This document shows, piece by piece, positions 24,801 through 37,560 of a stretch of DNA of 64,000 nucleotides. The translations under genes were made by a program, and so were the position numbers. The stretch covers positions 2,976,001-3,040,000 of the forward strand of contig NC_018398.1 in the NCBI RefSeq assembly GCF_000208865.1, read 5' to 3'. The notes under the pieces were generated by a model. It did no database searches, was not told the origin of the DNA, and saw only the letters and a program-made list of their open reading frames with translations. This DNA is from Neospora caninum Liverpool (lineage: Eukaryota; Apicomplexa; Conoidasida; Eucoccidiorida; Sarcocystidae). Numbering within the stretch: position 1 is the stretch's first letter; each line of letters begins with the position of its first letter.

Positions 24801-27800
24801 GATGGCTAGGATCTCTCTGGATACAAATTTCTAGATGGTACGAAATTCTAAGTTGCACGCCAGGAACATGGTTGTGCGTTATCATTCCACAGCCAGCACA
24901 AGCTGGGGTGCGGCACGCTTCGATGTAAAGGGATCGACTTCAACGATACTACGATAACTGGGAGTCCACGCTAGTAATGGGACGGAGGGGGTTTCTGCAT
25001 CGTTAGCTACCAACGTGGCGACCACTGGTTCGTGTTTTAACTGTGGAAACCTGTTGGAACGCGCGTTGCCGTGGTTGGCCGAACCTCTCGGATTGCGTCT
25101 GCGTCGTGGACACGACGATGCTACCGTGACCCCACTTTTAACGGAAATCGAGTCGCATTTTATTCGGCGCCAGCAACAGGACAAGAACACACTGTATCAT
25201 GTGCCTCTGGGTCATGCCTTGGGGAAAGTTACGTTGGAATCCTCTTGCTGCAATGGTAGCGAAGACGCCACCTCGCTACTGGTACGAATAAGAAGCCACC
25301 GACTTTGTCCCTAACCCCGAGAAGCGTTTTAGGACACGTTTCACTGAGTGTTACACTTTTTCTACGCCCATACAGATCATGTGTCCCACGTTGCTAAAGG
25401 GGTTTTTCCGCTTGATATGAGAGTTGCCCACCTGGGGCAGTGGGCTGCCTCTGTGGACGCACCGTGACGGCACAAGCTATAACTCCGCAGGTCGGCAGCC
25501 GTACACCCTTCTTGCGAAGGTCTCGTAGCTTCCCCCACTCTCATTGCACTGCGAAACTGAACCTTATTGTTGACGTTGGCCTGATCTCCGGGGAGAATGT
25601 TCATCATCCCTTTTGTGTGTCTGCGACTGCCGCGAAAAAATCACAACACCAGGCAGCGTTCAAACTTTTAGTAGAGGTCAGTAGCAAGTGGTAAACGCGG
25701 GTCATAGGAGGTACACTGGCCTCAAAAACGTATTAAGGAACCCCCTCATAGAAACGATTCCCCTGAAAAAACCGGCCACAGGAACACCGGGTGTCCCTAC
25801 AGACAAAAAACAATACCAGGTTGTCCGCGTCAGCAACTCAAACCGTCAACTCGTCTCCCAGTCACTGCCCCGGCGAGCTCCCGCAGTCGCCCTCGGCATT
25901 TAGGATGCGCGGCGTTTCTGGAAGCGGGCAGTGAGAATGACCAGGACTATCGGTGAGGGTACACTCCACCTGGACGCGAAGTTACACAGTAGTGTGTTTC
26001 ACGTATCGGCTTTCTCGGTTCCTGCCAGAGCATCGTGAGGCCACGTGAAAAAGCACCTCCCGGAATACATGCGAGAACAACAAGTAAGCGCTCATAAGTA
26101 GGCCGCTGCTGCCAGTCGCGTGTGGTGTCAACCGAGTCTCATACGTGAGAAGTGTTCCGCTCTTAACCATCACCTCCCAAAAGGCGCCGCCACTCAGCAT
26201 GCATATATTCTTTTCCGCTTCGGAAACGCCGAGTGTGGTAGCGGATTTTCGCGTGCAGCCTGCACAATCGTCTATCAAACAAAGATGGCTCTGTTCCTGC
26301 TCCGGGAAGGTTCCTCAGGGGCCCCGGCGGCGCTACGTACAACAGGGTAGCGATTAGACAGCGGTTGGGTCAACGTAGATGCAAATGTAAGTTATTTGCA
26401 ATGGTTTGACGTTGTCGCCGTCGCTTTGAGTGCCCTCCCCCTCTTCTGAAAACTGCCTAGTGAACGTTCCACCGATGTCTTTATGGTCGACCGCGAAAAC
26501 ACAGCTATTCTTGGGAACGGATCCTCGCGCAGTCCTCGCGTCGAGAAAGATCGTCGGTTTGCGAGTCTACAACGTAAACTGCGAGGCAATTTGAAGAGAC
26601 GGGCTTCAACACAGCTTCAGCTAATTCCGTGCATATCGCCTGACACTGCCCCTGCCGGAACGCGACAGCAGCTCTTTTGAGGGACCCAGAGGGGGAGAAC
26701 GGGGAACCGGCAGCTAGGGTACCGTGGAAGTGTGCGCGCCCAAAGGACGTTGATGCATGACACTTCAGTAGCAAACGGGAAGTTGCTTAGACCCCCTTCA
26801 TTCCCGCAGTTTCGCCACCCCTTCGACAGGTCTGAAGGGAAGAACTTTCCGGTAAATGGGAACGCGGCATTTGCTGCCTGCGGACTACAGAAAGGTAAGA
26901 TCCGCCAGAACAGCGCCTCTCTGCACCGGATCAATATGCGGCCGATCTCAGGAAGTCAGATGACCATCTGAATGCAGAGTTTCCGCTGTTTTCGCTGCCA
27001 GTGTTTTCTTGTGTTGGTGGTTGGATCCTTCAGTTTCAGTGGCTAGGTTTCGAGATTGATACAATACGTCTCCGTCCCCGCGCCCTCCCATCGTGTCTCG
27101 GGGCTGTCGCGGAAGTGTCTCCGGCCTAAAACCGAGGGAGACGCGTCACCTCGTAAGCTGGGCCAGTCTCTATAAGCGCATGTCTGTGGAATTCATGTTG
27201 AAAATGGGAAACGCAGCGCAGCAGTTCAAAATGTGTCATGGATTTCCAAGAGAGGCCTCTCCCTTGGCCGTTGATCTGCTTCCACTTCTCTCAAACAGGC
27301 GCTGGTGACTCAATCTCGAAATGTCGCGGGTCGGGGCCCGCGACTGTGTGCCGCCTTCCGTGCGGCTCTCTGCCCGATTTCTGGGAACAACCGATGCAGT
27401 GTTTCTGCTGAAAACATTCGTGCGGATAGAGTCATGAGATTACTTTTTGCACAGCAGTTAACACAGGTTTCGCGCGATACTGGCACGTCTTGGAGGCCCG
27501 TTCCGTCCAGAAGCTCTCCAGGTTTTCCGCGCATGCATTTGAGTGGCCCACTGATTCAAGATCGATGTCGGCGGCGAAGGATCTCAAGCCCCATCAGAGA
27601 TAGGTCGCGCCTCGGGTTCTTTTCTTCGACTACAGAACCAAAGTACTTTCAGTTTCCCCCCCTTTCTAGATGTAGATTTATGCTCGATCTTTCAACTTTG
27701 ATGAACGCGGCTGCATTGACGCCGACATTAGAGTCACTTTGCGGTGCCGCCACTCCGTGGCCCGGCTGTCTCCCTACCTGTCCCGTTGTCTTGTTCGTGT

Positions 27801-28226
27801 CGGGGTCTTCTGTGAAACAGCCGGAGGGCAATTCAGCATTTTGAATTGCCCGATCCCCGTCCTTTGTTTTTTCTATCTACACGGCGGCGCCTGACCGACG
27901 CTGCGTGGACCAGGGGACGGAAGAAAACGGCGCTGCGCTGCCGCATCCCCTTCTGTGACCCCAGGGAGTCATTGTCTTCATTTCGGTGTGGATTCAAGAC
28001 TGGGCCACTCCCCATAAGCACTCTGGGCTGTACGCGCTTCACACGATCGTAGCTTGATTGCCATGACCTCGTCTGTCGTGTGTTTGTTGTCGACGTTCTG
28101 CGATCTGCGGCCAAGGACCAGGAACGGCGCGCTGGAGGCCCGCCCGTTACTCGGGTCCACCAACACCGAATCAGTTCAACAGTCGACACCCTTCTTTCTA
28201 GAGAAAAGGGGGAGGTGACAACTTGC
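21878..28226. other. Divergent intergenic region between the ApiAP2 gene and the RNA methyltransferase
   Basis: A 6.3-kb gap between two genes transcribed away from each other, so it should hold both promoters and 5'UTRs. No reading frame exceeds about 180 codons, none shows a known motif, and I could not assemble a spliced gene. GCATGC-type words occur in the gap, for example near 26199, but nothing I would call a specific site. Confidence 0.55.
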
Positions 28227-31200
28227 ATGAGAAGAAGCAGGCATGTCTTCCTGTCTTTGGTAAAAATGCGAGACACTCAGTTGGCCCGCACACTCCGGCG
28301 GATGCAGGCCACCCTACGGCGCAAGGGCACCAGCACGTGCTCCACATGTTTCCGGCGTTCTCTCCGGAATCCCTCGATTTTGTATTTGTCAAGCAGGCAT
28401 GAGAAATCCCTCTTTTTCAAGGTGGATTCTTGCAAGGCCCCTGCGTCTGCAAAGGACGGCGTTTCGACCGGCAACAACACCGCCTCTACGGCTTCCGAAC
28501 TGGTCTGTATGTACACCTCAGTGTGCGCTCCACGCTCCCCTCGTTTAAGGTCTCTATTTTCCTGGTGCAGCGAAACCTCGTCGTGGTGTTCTTTGTCTAG
28601 GCTCGGGTCACTTTCTTGCTCCCGAATAAAGGGCGAGTTCGAGCCCTGTCTCTCGGGTCAGCAGTTGGCCCTGGCGTCTTCCGCTGGTTCCTCTTCGCCA
28701 CACCGTCGTCACTCGCGGTCTCTGTCTCGTTCGTCATCACACCCCTTGTCCTCTGCTCGGCCCCTGTGCTCGCCCGGTATTTTCTCTTCTCTGCCATCTC
28801 ATCGCGACGCATTTGCAGCGTCGGCGTCCCGTCCTGAATCTCCGAACGCGTGTGTCCGCCTCCTTCACTTCTGCACTCCATCTTTATTTCCTTCTGCTTC
28901 TTCCGCACCTGCTCACGTCTCCGAACTCACCTGTACGGCAAGTCAGGATGTCTCTCTTTCTCCCTCTGGAGCGTCACCTCCGGGCCATCGGGTCTCTCCG
29001 CTCTCGCAACTGGTTCCGTGCCCGTTCCTCAGTCACGATGTCTCTCTCGGCTCTCCCCTCGGCTCGTCTATCAGACTTTGTTCATCCTCGCTTCGTCCCC
29101 GCTCGTGCCTCCCAGTCGGCTGCTATGAAAAAGAACGCCCTGAAGAACAACTGGCTTCCGAGACGCCGCGTCGAACGGAACAGTGTGCACCGGAGGACGA
29201 CGCCCCTCCTGTGTCTAGACAGCGCAGCAGTGGCTGCGATGAAACGAGTGAAGAGACGGAGCGTTCGAGAGCAGATGGCCTGGCCACCGAGTGTGACGAG
29301 CGCCCGGGTCCCACCCGTCGTCGTTTATTGAATGTGGTCAATAGAGTTCAAACCAACGACATTTTGAATGGACTGAAGGTAAGGAGGAAAGAGTTCCCCT
29401 GGTTGCTGGACCGCTTTCCGTTCAGGCTCCTCGTCCTCTTCGGTTTCTGGTGGAGACCGAATATCTCTTCTCAGTGAACACACCCAAGCCGACTCCCTTT
29501 CGTAGCTTGTGACGGCGCAAGCGATAGTCTGCCTGTGGCCTTTTTTTCGTTTCGTTTTCAATGGCTTCTCATTTGACTGTCGTCGCCCCCTTCACTGGGG
29601 CTTGGTGCCTCGGCCGGTTCCCGTGTGCGTCTCTCTTGGTGTCTCTCAAGAACCGATCCCGTGCTTCTTCCCCTTCGCGCTGACAAAGCAAATCGCTACG
29701 CGCACTTGGTTGCCTTTTACCTGTCATGCGCCTTTCCGGGTCTCACACAGGTCACTAGTCTCGACTGGGAAGGCCGCGGAGTCGTGCGGCTCCTCGTACG
29801 TGCTTGGCGCCAAACCTTCTCCTTTGCTTTCTTCCGCGCGCTCCCGGGAGAGCACATGACACTACGCGTTGATCGGACCAAGTCTCGCGAGGGCCGGAAA
29901 CTCGCCGTTTCGCCTCTCGGGACCGGCAAGCCTTGTAAGAGACTCCGCCTCTTTTCTGGCAACGCATCGGTGCAAATGCCTGCTCATTTTTCAGGAGCAT
30001 CATGGTGCATATAAAAGGGGGCGTGCGTGAAACTGCATGCGCGCGTGCGTATCGGTGTGTCGAGACAGCCGGAGCTAAGCCAAGATGAGCAAGCGGAAAT
30101 TGGCTGTACACGGGGTTTCTCTTTTCTTCGGAGTCCCTTTATACCAAGCTGTGAATGTGGACAGGCGCTGTGGCCACACCGTGCGAGCGTTTTCTCTCTG
30201 TGCGTCCCTGTGAACTCCTGCCTCCTTGCAGCTGCCGATGAACGGCTTCCTCCTTGTCGACACTTCGACCGTCACTGCGGCGGCTGCAGTTTCCTCCACC
30301 TCAGCTACGAGGCCCAGCTGCGCGAAAAACGGGCTCTCTTGGTGTCGAGTGCCTCGAGGGAAACGTTTTTCGGTTCGGAGCAGCAAGACGTTTTGCGCCC
30401 TGTCGTGCCGTCGCCAAGTGACCTGATGTAGGTGACGCCGGTTGAGCGGAGCCGGGGTCGGTGGAGAGAGAGGAAGAAACAGAAAAAGAGCGGAGGGGAC
30501 GATCAACGCAAAACGACACCGATGAGGAGAAGTCGGACGGAAGGGGACGAGGTGTCAACGGAGAACGGAACGTGATGAAGAGTGGGATGCCGAAAACCAG
30601 AGAGAACCACAGAGCGAACACGGCCCCGAGAGGCAGACGTTTTTTCGGAGCGAGGCAAAGCCTCGCGAGTCCCTGTGCCTTTTTTCGGGTTTCCGTTTCG
30701 TTCCATTTGGACGACAAGACTCCGTGTTGATTCGTGGACACGAGCGCAACCTACCAACGGACTGTGTGCCTGCTGCAGAAAATCCCTAATGTTCGAAGGA
30801 CGACACTCTCTCTGTTGCTGCCGACTCGAAACGAAAGTGCGTGCTGCCAATGTCATCGAACCTGCGACCGTCTCCTACGTCCCTCTCTCTCTAATCGTTT
30901 CTATATTCGTTTCGTGAACTTCGTTCCGCGTCCCCTTCTTACCCCGGCGCTTCGTCGCCGTGAGGACCCCATGTGAGTGTGCCTCAAGAACGGATCTGAC
31001 GCACTGTCGTTGTCAGTACGTTTGCGACGGCTTGCGTGTTCTCTCTTGTCCGCGCTTGTTTCATCCAGGTACAGAAACCGGTCCGACTTCATCTTCCTCT
31101 TGAAGAACGGCCCTCAGCTTGGCCACTTTCATTTTGATTCGCCGCAAGTCGTTGACATTCCGCAGTGTCCGAAACTCATGCCAGCGGGTAAGACCAGTGC

Positions 31201-34200
31201 AGCAGCGCTTTGACCGCCGAGTGTTCTCCCGGATCTCCGGTGCGGATCATCTTCACTGTTCCACGGGTTCTTCCTTTGCGTGCCATGTATATTGCTTCGA
31301 GCCCTAGGCTCGCCGCCGAAGCTCTCTGCAAACAAAAGGCTCTTTCTTGTCTCTGTGTTCCAGTTCTAGCTGGCTGTATCTCTCGGCTCCAGTTCCCTTG
31401 CTGTGGTGCCATCACCTTGCGAGTCCGTCATGTGATCCCATAGACGAGGCTGCAGAGCAGTTTTTGTCTCAACTGAAGAACATACACTTTCAGACAGCAT
31501 ACCGCTCACAGTTGAAATGCCGCGTATACAAAAAACGGGCACTCCTAGGGACAAATACTTGTGACGCGTTTTCGGGGAGTGTGCTGGCGTGTGCCTGTCT
31601 GTGGCCTTGTATCTGGGAGCGGCGAGATCTGGACGCGCGCAGGTACAGTTGCAGAAAGGCTTAGAACGGCATTTATAAGAAACAACGCCGTACACGCATA
31701 CATGCACTTGTGCGTATATATGCATGCGCAGTGGCGTAGTCCACGATCGGGTGTTGGCCCTTCCCACGCACCGCTCGTGAAACGTTAGCGAGTAGTCCAG
31801 CTCGTAGTACAGACTCCGCAGAAAAAGCACGGACACTGTTTTGCTCGTTTTTCCGTAGGTCGTCGCGTCTATAAGGCAGTCCGAGAGCGCCTGCTTCCTA
31901 TCCTCAAAGCGAACCGGGAACTCACCATTTTCAACCGCCTTTCAGGCACCGGCCTTCTCAAGGGACTTACGATTCGGTCGGCTGGTAGGCGCCGATGGCA
32001 TTCTTGGTGCGCCGTGGTGGTGGCTACCTCGATCGAAACTCACTTTCATGTTGGCGTCCGCGCGCAAGAGAAAGTAGATATCTCGTGGTGCACACTTTCC
32101 GTTTTCCGCTGTACACATTGACGCCTCTCTGCGCATACATCGCCTCTATCCGCAGGACACCTTTCATCGATTTCGTATGATTCGTACTCGTCGTTGCACA
32201 CAGAAGACGTGGAGTGTGGTAGCGGGATGTACGATGCAGCCTGCGCATTTACCTGCCTGTACAGTACATGCGTTTTTCGTCAAACGATCGGTCAAACGAA
32301 ACGGATTCTCTACAGTAAGCTACTAGAACTGCAGGCCTTGTCTTTCTTTGTTAAGTTTCTCCACAACGTCAGGACTCCCGTGGTGGATCTTGATTGCATT
32401 CGCCTGCCTTCTTGGAAACGGCGTGCGGTGGGCACTCCCCGCCGTCACCGCATCGACTCGCTCGTACGCGCCCACGTTGATGCGGTGGTTTCGTGGTTTC
32501 CTCTTTCGGGCTGCAAGATGGACGGACTCCCTGGAGGCCCCCGCGGGTCTCCCGGGTTATACTTTCGCGTTTCTCTGCGCTTTTCATGTCTCCCTGCAGT
32601 TGATCGTGACGGCGTCGAGCGCGTCCTCTTGGGCTTTGTATGCTCACAGACCGTCTGCAACCTCGATGCACTCTCACACCTCTCGCAGGCTCTCCTGGAG
32701 GATTGCGGTCCTGCTCTGGCAGGCGTCGTAGCCGTCCCGATGGCCAGGTAAACGTTAGGAGTCTTTTTTGGCCAAGGGAGGAAGCATGCGTTTTTACACA
32801 GGTGACGAAACGGCGGAGCGCGTGGGGAAGCAGAGTTGGGCCACAGCGCGAGGCCAGTTCGCCAATCCTTGGGCTTCCATGTCTCAGGTGTGGGGTGTTT
32901 AGCGGCCTGGTTGAACACACAGGGTCGTGCAAATCTGCCAATCAGCCAAAGTTTTCCCCGCTGCTCTTTCAGCAGCAAACGGTAGGATGCGCGCGTCTGC
33001 AGAGGAACTGTCGTTGATGACGGGGTGCGCGTCCAGCTGCACCATTCGTGTCTCTTATGAATCACCGGGGGAGGACACAGGAAACCAAGTGGAGGCGAAG
33101 TGCGTGCTCGGACTGCTGCCGAAGGACCAACCTACGGTGTGAAGAACGTGACGTGGCCGCCTTGGCTGCGTCGCAGGCTGTCCTCCGTGATGCCAAGTGC
33201 CCAGCTTCTCTGCAAGCGGACCCGTTGCTCGTTCCCTGTGCTTGTGTCATGCGAAGTGGATTTCTCGCCTAGTCAGTGTAGCCCATGGCCTCTACCTGCA
33301 CACGGGGCGGTTATTCTCGCCACGCTTACTGGCACGCGTGGGTCGATACGTTTGCCTGCTTCCTTCGATCCGAACTGCTCCCGGCAGGTTGACCAGACGC
33401 TGTGGCCGTGTGCATTGGATCACAACACGCGAGGAGCTCGGTGTAGTGTACTGCCCTCTGCGGTGTGCGTTCTCTGCCTCGCAGTCCGGGGCGCGAGCCT
33501 TCGGAGGCAGAGGAGGTGGTGCTGGCAGGCGCCGGCCACGTCGTTCAGAGCCTGGGCTCTTTCGGAGACCTTCAGATTTCAAGTAGGACACGGACACACA
33601 CGTTTCCTCACTCTTGTTTGTCTCTCCACGGCAGGCGCGAGTTAAAATGCCCCGGAATCTTTGCCGTGTGGGGCCTCCGCGATGCCGTCTGAAGTCTGGA
33701 AGTCGCCGAGGCGATGGGCCCATCCGGGTTTTTCTTGCCGGGGTCTCCCCCTGTCTGTTTCAGAGATCAGCCGCGTTCGAGCACGTTTCGACTCCCCAGT
33801 CGTTTTCCTTGGCGCTGGCTTTATTCTCAGTGCTACCAAATGGAGCGCGAGAACTGGTGCATCTCTGGGGTCAATCGGGTCACACTCTACATGCTCGCGG
33901 TATTCATATCTCTGCGCTGTCCGCGCGTCGCCGAGCGTTCTATTCTGGTGCACGCCCTGCGCTCGCTTCGTCTCCACGTCCCAACTGTATCCACTGTGAT
34001 AGGGCTCCAAGGTCATACTACTTCTTTTTGGCGGCTTTCGCGTGCAGTGCGCTCGCCCCTTTCCAGGCTCGACCTCATTTTCATCAAGCGTTTGCCTCGG
34101 GTTGTGGACTTTGTGTCTGTGTTTCCCTTTCTGCAGTCAGGACCTCGTTTCCAACGAACGCGCTTCTTCTCGCTAGTTTTTGCAATACAGTTGTGGAGGC

Positions 34201-37200
34201 GGCGGCTCTTCAGCCTCACCACGTTGTCTGGGATATTTTCTCTGGATCAGGGCTTTTTTCTCTGCTCATGGGGAGGCAGTGCAGAAAGGTAAGGGACGGC
34301 AATGCGGCCTCAAAGAACTGAATCAAAAATGCTTGGCGTTTTCAGAGGGGTGTAGCGACGGTCGGTGAAAGATAAGTGAACTACACACCACGGAAGCTTT
34401 ACGCTTCGAGTCTTCTACGGTGTCGTAACGAAACGAGACTGCGGCGCTTGCTGCAGCGTCAGCTGTATATCCTTATGCGGGCGAAGCGTTACCGGGACCG
34501 TAAGGCACACAGGCCGTGCGAAGGCGGAAACCCCATGTAGTTGTAACGCGTCGGCGGGTACTCGACAGCAGACAAAGTTCCTTTAGCTCTGCTGTGCCGA
34601 TCGTTGGTCGTGGCCAACAACGGTGAAGAGACAATTTCAGTTGCTTGTACCCGAGAGAACCGGAAATCAGAGACGGCCACCAAACATCAGGATGAAGTGC
34701 TGAAGAGTCGACGGCCTGGTGCCAATGCGTGACAAGACGTTGTGCGTGTCTCGCACTTTGCTTCTTCCAGGTGTTTGCGTTCGACAGCCGACCGGAGAAC
34801 TTCGCCGAGATGGAGAAGAATTTGTCCTTCAACGGGGTCGAGAATGTCACTGGCTACGTAGCCGACCTCTCGTCTCGGTACAGATGCCGCCATTGCGTTT
34901 CCCTCGTCGTTCGCTAACTTTACGCCTCCGTTTTGAGTCATCAGTTTCCCTTTCTGTTGCTCGTGTGAAGAACGCGGCAGGCTCACTAGCCCGTCATGCA
35001 CAGCCATGCGCTGCGTGTCCAGAATCGCACTTTTAGGCACTCATATGGCGCTGCTCATCCTATGCTTTGTGTTCTCCGCAGAACTCATGTGTAGAGCAAC
35101 TTTCCTACATCTGTGTATGTGCACGCGTGTGCGAATGTGTGCATGCAAGCTCGCAAGTGACAGGAACGGCAACATTTGCGCTGTCTCCGCTCTTCTTGTT
35201 TCAAGGTGCTTCAGAAGGACCCGGGCCGGTGTGGTAGTTGTTCACTTGGAGTCGACTACACGCTCAGTGGCCAGCCCAACGAAAACATGGACTATCAAGC
35301 GCCATTCTTATCGTTTCTGTCTAGCTGCCCCAGGTGTCCTGCGTTTTCTTTCATGCCTTCAGGTTTACTTTCAGAGCCCTTTCCAAGCACGTCCCGTCCC
35401 ACTCTGATGGGAACGAGTGCCGCGAAGATGGAGAGCTGTCGGATGAAGTAAGTGTCCTTTCTGTCTCGTTCATCGTTGATACCTGGCTGTTCATTCATCC
35501 CCTGGCATTTGGAGTTTATTCTCGGCAGAGACGCGTGCTCGCGAGGGGCGATCAATCGACGCTCTGCGGTGTGCGTTGCTGCGCCCCCCGAAATGCATGT
35601 CTTGGCCTATCACGGCAAATTTTCGCCGGGACATACATGTGCAAAATACATTTCTGATGGTCAATGCCTACACATCTAGTGGTATCATGTTGGGAGGGTG
35701 CGTGCTGGCTGTCTTCACTTCTTCGCCAGGAGGCCTCGGAGACCAGCCCGCGGGTGGAGCCGCTGACATATCCACAGCGTATCCCCGGTCTGTATGATGA
35801 GAAGGAGGAGACTCGAAGGCGCCAGCAGCACCTCAACCGCGTCGCCCGCGAAGCGCTGAAACTTCTCGAGCGTGAAGGCCTACAATCCCCAGTTGCAGGA
35901 GCGGGTAAGCATTCGATGAATCTGGCATTTTCGCTAAGGGATGCTGGTTGGCAGTGAGACCAGGTGCACGCGGGCTCGCAGGATAACGACGACGCCGGAC
36001 ATATCTATTGATTAAAATGAGCGTTATGCGTGACGCCGTAGCACAGATTCAACCACAAGTGTTTTTTCACGCCTGTGTCAGCGGGCTCCGCCGTACACTG
36101 GGACGCGCGTTGTGCATCCCTTTTACCTGCTTGCCGTCTTTTGTGCGGGCGGCCGTTTTGGTCCGCGCAAATATCGGTTCCAGCGTATGGAAGGGGGTCG
36201 CACCGATGCTATGGCAAACGCGTATATACGGAGACGCCTGGGAAGAACCGCAGAAGACACACAGTTCTGAGAAGACGAAGAGTTCGCGCATGAAGTTTTT
36301 AACAGCTCTGTTTACCTCCATGGTGCCTACCGCACACTCAGGACACGAGACGGGTGAAGCTTTCGTTCGGCATCCCGAGAGGAAAGCTGTGCGCGAAAAT
36401 AGGTCCAACCAAGAGGAAGGACAGGAAGTGGAACAAAGTGACGACAGCGAGCAGGACAACGATGCAATTGAGTTCGAGGGCTTGGAGCCGCCAGATGTTG
36501 TGATTCTGCAGCCACCTCGGCTTGGATGCGATAAGGTAGGGAACGCCCGTAGGAGGCCGACAGTCACGGAACTTTTACGGTCCGTTTGCTGTGTTACCCG
36601 GAACTGCAAACTGCCTCGTGTGCCCTTCCGTTTCGAAAGTAGTCGTTGGCGCGTGAGCGCATACATTTTCAAAGTTTGAGGCAACCGAACACTCAGTGCT
36701 GCATTGTGTTTGTGTTCGGAGCCTAGTGTTTCCTGCAAACAGTGTCAGTCCGAACGAAAACGCAGCGTTTCGCCTTGGAGCCAACTTAACTGGATTTGCA
36801 GCGTGTGCCGGGAGTGAGGAAGGACCGGATGGTTCTGCGTGCACGCCGAGCGCACCATTATCCCATCCAGTATGACGCGTAGCTCAGAACACTGCTGAAA
36901 CTCGGATCTATCAGTTGAAAGCCACTGGCCAAAAGGCATCCGACACGGAATTTTCGTGTTTTATGAAGCATGGGAGAAAGATTTTTCCTCAGCCAGTGTA
37001 ACTGCATGTGTCCACTCGCGTTCGGTGTCCTATCAGGCCTTGAGAAGGTGGTTACGTCGAGCCGCGATCCCGCGAATTGTATACATATCACGCCATCCGC
37101 CCCGCATGTTCCGAGACATTGGAGCTTTAACCTATCTGGGGTAAGGCAATCAAGTATACAGGACACGGGAGAGTGCCTGTTTGACCACCGTTTGCTGAAC

Positions 37201-37560
37201 CTCCAGGTCACGTTTCCTTTCTGCTGTCTCGCTAGATCGCCCCTTGTGTCATGTGATCTATCTTGACCGGTGAAAGACTTCGATCGCGAAGGAGCAAGAA
37301 GATCGTATGTCTCGGAATGACGTGCTTCCATCTAAATCCCTCGCGTTCCAGACTACTCTTACACACATGCGGAATTCTTGCTTGACAATGGGAACATCAG
37401 TAACCGCAAATGTTTGCCCGCTCTAGTACAGATCGGCATATTCTCGCTACCCTCTCACGAATCGTGGGTATTTGTTTTTGTCCGCATAGATGCTACTTTC
37501 AAGAGAGTGCAAGGGTGCAAGAAATGCGCTTTGGTAGAGGAAAGCTACACAGGGCGCTGA
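28227..37560 (+). CDS. TrmA/RlmD-family RNA (uracil-C5) methyltransferase-like protein, catalytic Cys replaced
   Basis: Fourteen exons: 28227-29378, 29751-29934, 30232-30427, 31069-31187, 31859-31984, 32600-32747, 33485-33582, 34137-34288, 34771-34877, 35375-35447, 35730-35904, 36342-36535, 37037-37140, 37401-37560 (995 aa; ATGs at 28266 and 28302 are alternatives). The N-terminal 384 aa are Ser/Arg-rich, possibly an organelle targeting leader. Then come a TRAM domain (LDWEGRGVV...RALPGE), Fe-S cysteines 454, 461 and 464 (CRHFDRHCGGC) plus Cys544 (DIPQCP), RNA-fold motif YRNRSDF, SAM motif I DIFSGSGLF (Asp707), FDSRPENF, and an acidic insert of about 150 aa. Next are ILQPPRLG (Gln900 where the family has Asp), VYISRHPPR (Arg927 where SCNP has the nucleophilic Cys), and the terminal SHES Glu963. 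The family methylates U in tRNA or rRNA. The scaffold is complete but activity is doubtful. Exons 9-12 were chosen by phase and are less secure. Confidence 0.88.

Noticed and set aside
31393..31664. Exon candidate with DEAAEQFLSQLK in the methyltransferase gene
   Set aside because: Joining 31187 directly to 31859 restores the family pattern (CPKLMPAG then VYKAVRERLLPIL) in phase; this segment could not be joined onward in frame.
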